From the NCBI GenBank assembly GCA_937870635.1, contig CALMZP010000032.1, positions 1-64,000 of the forward strand: DNA of 64,000 bases, given 5' to 3'. The stretch's first letter is position 1. Each line of letters opens with the position of its first letter. Source of the stretch: an uncultured Acidobacteriota bacterium (GTDB lineage: Bacteria > Acidobacteriota > Thermoanaerobaculia > Gp7-AA8). Positions 62,426-64,000 of the stretch are shown here, piece after piece. The notes below the pieces were generated by a model, which was given only the letters and a program-made list of their open reading frames with translations, was not told the DNA's origin and did no database searches. The position numbers were made by a program, and so were the translations under genes.

Positions 62426-62665
62426 ATGAGCCCCACAGTTTTTCGCGACGGTCAATTTCGGTTCTACTTTAACTCGCGCGAAGAAGACCGAATACACGCA
62501 CACGTCGAGTCGCCTGACGGTCAGTTGAAGGTGTGGCTTGAGCCTCGCATCGAACTGGCGCAGAATCACGGCGTACCGGAGCGCGATGTCACCAAAATTC
62601 TCCGCATCCTCGAAGAACGACATGGCGAAATCGAAAAACGCTGGCGCGAACATCACCGACGCTGA
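62426..62665 (+). CDS. DUF4160 cassette protein
   Basis: This protein has 79 residues (SPTVFRDGQFRFYFNSREEDRIHAHVESPDGQLKVWLEPRIELAQNHGVPERDVTKILRILEERHGEIEKRWREHH). It is a DUF4160 protein. DUF4160 and DUF2442 genes usually stand together and are suspected to form a toxin-antitoxin pair. It overlaps the next gene by 44 bp. Confidence 0.85.
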   Translation: MSPTVFRDGQFRFYFNSREEDRIHAHVESPDGQLKVWLEPRIELAQNHGVPERDVTKILRILEERHGEIEKRWREHHRR

Positions 62666-62906
62666 AGTCACCAGCATTTCTCGTCATGGTTTCTGGCTCT
62701 ATTTGGCCGGCCGAGAGCTCTTCGTCGACTTTCGGGAATTCCCATGGTTTGCCGAGGCGTCGGTTAAGCAGATCGTGAATGTTCGCTGGTCGCCGCCCGA
62801 TCAACTTCATTGGCCTGATCTCGACATCGATTTGTCTGTTGAGTCGATCGAGCATCCCGAGAAGTTCCCGTTGTTTTTCGATCCTTCGCGTAGCGACGCT
62901 GTCTAA
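62622..62906 (+). CDS. DUF2442 cassette protein
   Basis: This protein has 94 residues. ITDAEVTSISRHGFWLYLAGRELFVDFREFPWFAEASVKQIVNVRWSPPDQLHWPDLDIDLSVESIEHPEKFPLFF is the DUF2442 domain. The stop lies in the R'' box of attC 3 (62901-62907), as is common for cassette genes. Partner of the preceding DUF4160. Confidence 0.85.
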   Translation: MAKSKNAGANITDAEVTSISRHGFWLYLAGRELFVDFREFPWFAEASVKQIVNVRWSPPDQLHWPDLDIDLSVESIEHPEKFPLFFDPSRSDAV

Positions 62907-63107
62907 CTTCACGCAGCAGCTGTCGCGGCCCGGCGTAGCGCCTGCCATCTGACCCTCCCAGTGTTCGGGCAAGCTAAGATGGAGCACGACTTCGGCACGC
63001 GGAACTGGCCGCGCAGCTGAGCCCAGACGGCAACCGCTGCCACGTGAGTCCCAAGTGCGTTACTCTTCCGCGCGCGGTTGCCGCGGCTGAGCGGCAAACC
63101 GTTGGAC
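62901..63107 (+). other. Integron attC region 3 (double or extended)
   Basis: R'' GTCTAAC (62901-62907) and R' GTTGGAC (63101-63107) are 207 bp apart, twice the usual length. The 3' half (GGCAACCGCTGCC facing GCGGTTGCCGCGG) is a good attC half. A degenerate CGCGGAAC near 62998 may be its own R'' box. So two attC sites with a gene-free cassette, or one after deletion, are possible. No gene is seen from 62907 to 63266. Confidence 0.6.
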
Positions 63108-63196
63108 GGCGAGGTCGAAATTCTGAAGACCGCTCAGGCTGTATGGCGGAGAACAGCGGCCCCGGTTGGCGCCGGTGATCGCCAAATCCGTTGGAC
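63108..63196 (+). other. Partial attC with R' box
   Basis: GTTGGAC at 63190-63196 follows CCGGTTGGCGCCGGTGATCG. It looks like the 3' part of another attC whose R'' half is lost. The interval from the preceding R' is only 89 bp and has no gene. Confidence 0.45.
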
Positions 63197-63266
63197 GGGC
63201 GGAATGAGAGTTCTTAGCCAACGAGAAGTCGGTTAGGAACAGCGAAGCGCGGAGCTGGAGGTTAAT

Positions 63267-63419
63267 GTGCTCGAACTACTCATCGTTGTTCTATTGGTTC
63301 TTTGGCTTGTTGGATTCTTTGGACCGGCGCGCATACCTCGAATCCCACGGACGGGGAATCTGATTCACATATTGCTCGTGATCATCCTTGTCCTCATCAT
63401 CGTCAGGTTACTCACTTAA
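63267..63419 (+). CDS. Small lmo0937-type membrane protein in a cassette
   Basis: This protein has 50 residues: VLELLIVVLLVLWLVGFFG, RIPRIPRTGNLIHI and LLVIILVLIIVRLLT, with two helices. It resembles the chromosomal protein at 13064-13213 in layout. GGAGG precedes the GTG by 5 bases. Lower GC than its neighbours and many rare codons fit a cassette of foreign origin. Confidence 0.65.
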   Translation: MLELLIVVLLVLWLVGFFGPARIPRIPRTGNLIHILLVIILVLIIVRLLT

Positions 63420-63507
63420 TCATTTGCCGTGAGTCTCAGACCTGAAGCGGGATCGAGGAATCCGTCTCACGCATGATCGGCCGCGCGCCACACCGAATTG
63501 CCGCGCC

Positions 63508-63609
63508 ATCCAACCTTGCGCTGCACCGGACGTGAACCGCTGCCACATTTGCCGCAGGTTTATACTTCAGTGCGCGCGGTTCACGCCGGTGAGCGCTGGG
63601 CCGTTGGGC
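63508..63609 (+). other. Integron attC site 5
   Basis: R'' ATCCAAC (63508-63514) and R' GTTGGGC (63603-63609). Inside, GCGCTGCACCGGACGTGAACC faces the GGTTCACGCCGGTGAGCGC region, nearly perfect. Length 102 bp. From 63420 to 63664 there is no gene. Confidence 0.85.
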
Positions 63610-63664
63610 TGACCGAAGAGAGCGCAGAATCGGGTCTGCGTCTTCCCGGTTGTAGGATGACGTC

Positions 63665-63894
63665 ATGACTAAGCGGTACGCGAGCTCTACGAGAAGGCTT
63701 CCCAGCTTTCGGAAAACGACCGGGCGGAACTCGCCGTTCTTCTCCTAGAAACACTTCAGGAGCCTGGCGTTCCAGGAGTGGAGCAGGCATGGGCGAACGA
63801 CATCGAACGTCGCCTTGCTGATTATCGCGCCGGCCGGGTCCGCACGATTTCGTGGCAGGAGCTCCGTTCGCAGCGGCATCGCTCGAGCCGCTGA
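63665..63894 (+). pseudogene. Addiction-module antitoxin with a one-base frameshift
   Basis: The frame that ends at 63894 reads VRELYEKASQLSENDRAELAVLLLETLQEPGVPGVEQAWANDIERRLADYRAGRVRTISWQELRSQ, the TIGR02574-like addiction module component. It has no start codon, because a TAA stands just upstream. The ATG at 63665 (ATGACTAAG) would join it if one G were added after AAG. So a single-base deletion after codon 3 has broken it, or this is a sequencing error. Confidence 0.7.
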
Positions 63895-64000
63895 TGCTTC
63901 CATTGCAGTTCTTTGAGAAAGCAAGCCAAGAAATCGAGCACGAGCGGAGCTACTACCGCCAGCGCAGCATCACCGCCGAAACTGCATTTCTTCGCGAGCT
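63894..64000 (+). CDS. ParE/RelE-type toxin, N-terminal part
   Basis: The ATG overlaps the antitoxin stop (TGATG). The 35 codons to the window edge read MLPLQFFEKASQEIEHERSY then YRQRSITAETAFLREL, the start of a ParE/RelE-fold toxin. The gene is cut by the window. If intact, a broken antitoxin beside it would be unusual. Confidence 0.7.
   Translation, partial: MLPLQFFEKASQEIEHERSYYRQRSITAETAFLRE

Overview
The window is about 64 kb of GC-rich bacterial chromosome. I infer an Acidobacteriota-like organism (or a relative known from metagenomes). The reasons are Ser/Thr kinases fused to propeller or TPR tails, a secreted metzincin of the DUF5117/DUF4953 type, an exosortase H locus, an OxyR-KatG pair and very many dispersed palindromic repeats. 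There is no rRNA gene and no complete tRNA gene, so the assignment rests on gene content only.

Layout. 1-2.4 kb: a cut NuoF-like gene runs into a two-gene heterodimeric lycopene cyclase, followed by a short tyrosine recombinase and the 3' half of an initiator tRNA, which is the scar of an integrated element. 2.4-12 kb: a nuclease-helicase candidate (DUF2075), RNase HI, a PhyH dioxygenase, a hybrid histidine kinase, and a tightly coupled sulfur/persulfide-type operon (ArsR-rhodanese, sterol desaturase-like, DsrE, SQR-like). 12-22 kb: VapBC, the remnant of an AI-2E transporter, divergent oxyR/katG with an OxyR site, small stress and envelope proteins, an Xre-RES toxin-antitoxin pair and a nucleotidyltransferase pair. 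22-30 kb: one 1456-codon ORF that carries almost a whole GlcNAc-type phosphotransferase system, then a YtrA-type GntR/ABC operon. 30-40 kb: two large Ser/Thr kinases and a TonB receptor, separated by four symmetrical arrays of a GTGACGCC repeat. 40-54 kb: YihY, exosortase H with one cognate DUF3494 substrate, a Crp/Fnr regulator, an ECF sigma/anti-sigma unit, a B12-type radical SAM protein, an amidase, and an operon with UppS-like and geranylgeranyl-reductase-like enzymes. 54-61 kb: metalloprotease, TauE, EamA, Smr, and an APH/acyl-CoA dehydrogenase pair.

61.7-64 kb: an integron cassette array. Three clean attC sites of 102-103 bp, with R''/R' boxes and long internal complementarity, plus degenerate sites, separate small + strand cassettes: a SnoaL-like protein, a DUF4160-DUF2442 pair, a small membrane protein, and an addiction-module pair whose antitoxin carries a one-base frameshift. 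No integron integrase is visible, so in this window it is a CALIN-type cluster.

The strongest unexplained structure is repetitive DNA. There are heptamer tandem arrays folded into hairpins, GC-rich palindromes inside or at the ends of coding regions (as in Rickettsia palindromic elements), two perfect long hairpins with 28-nt loops that share a motif, and the kinase-associated arrays. Several promoters place the -10 box 6-8 nt before the start codon, which suggests leaderless mRNAs.
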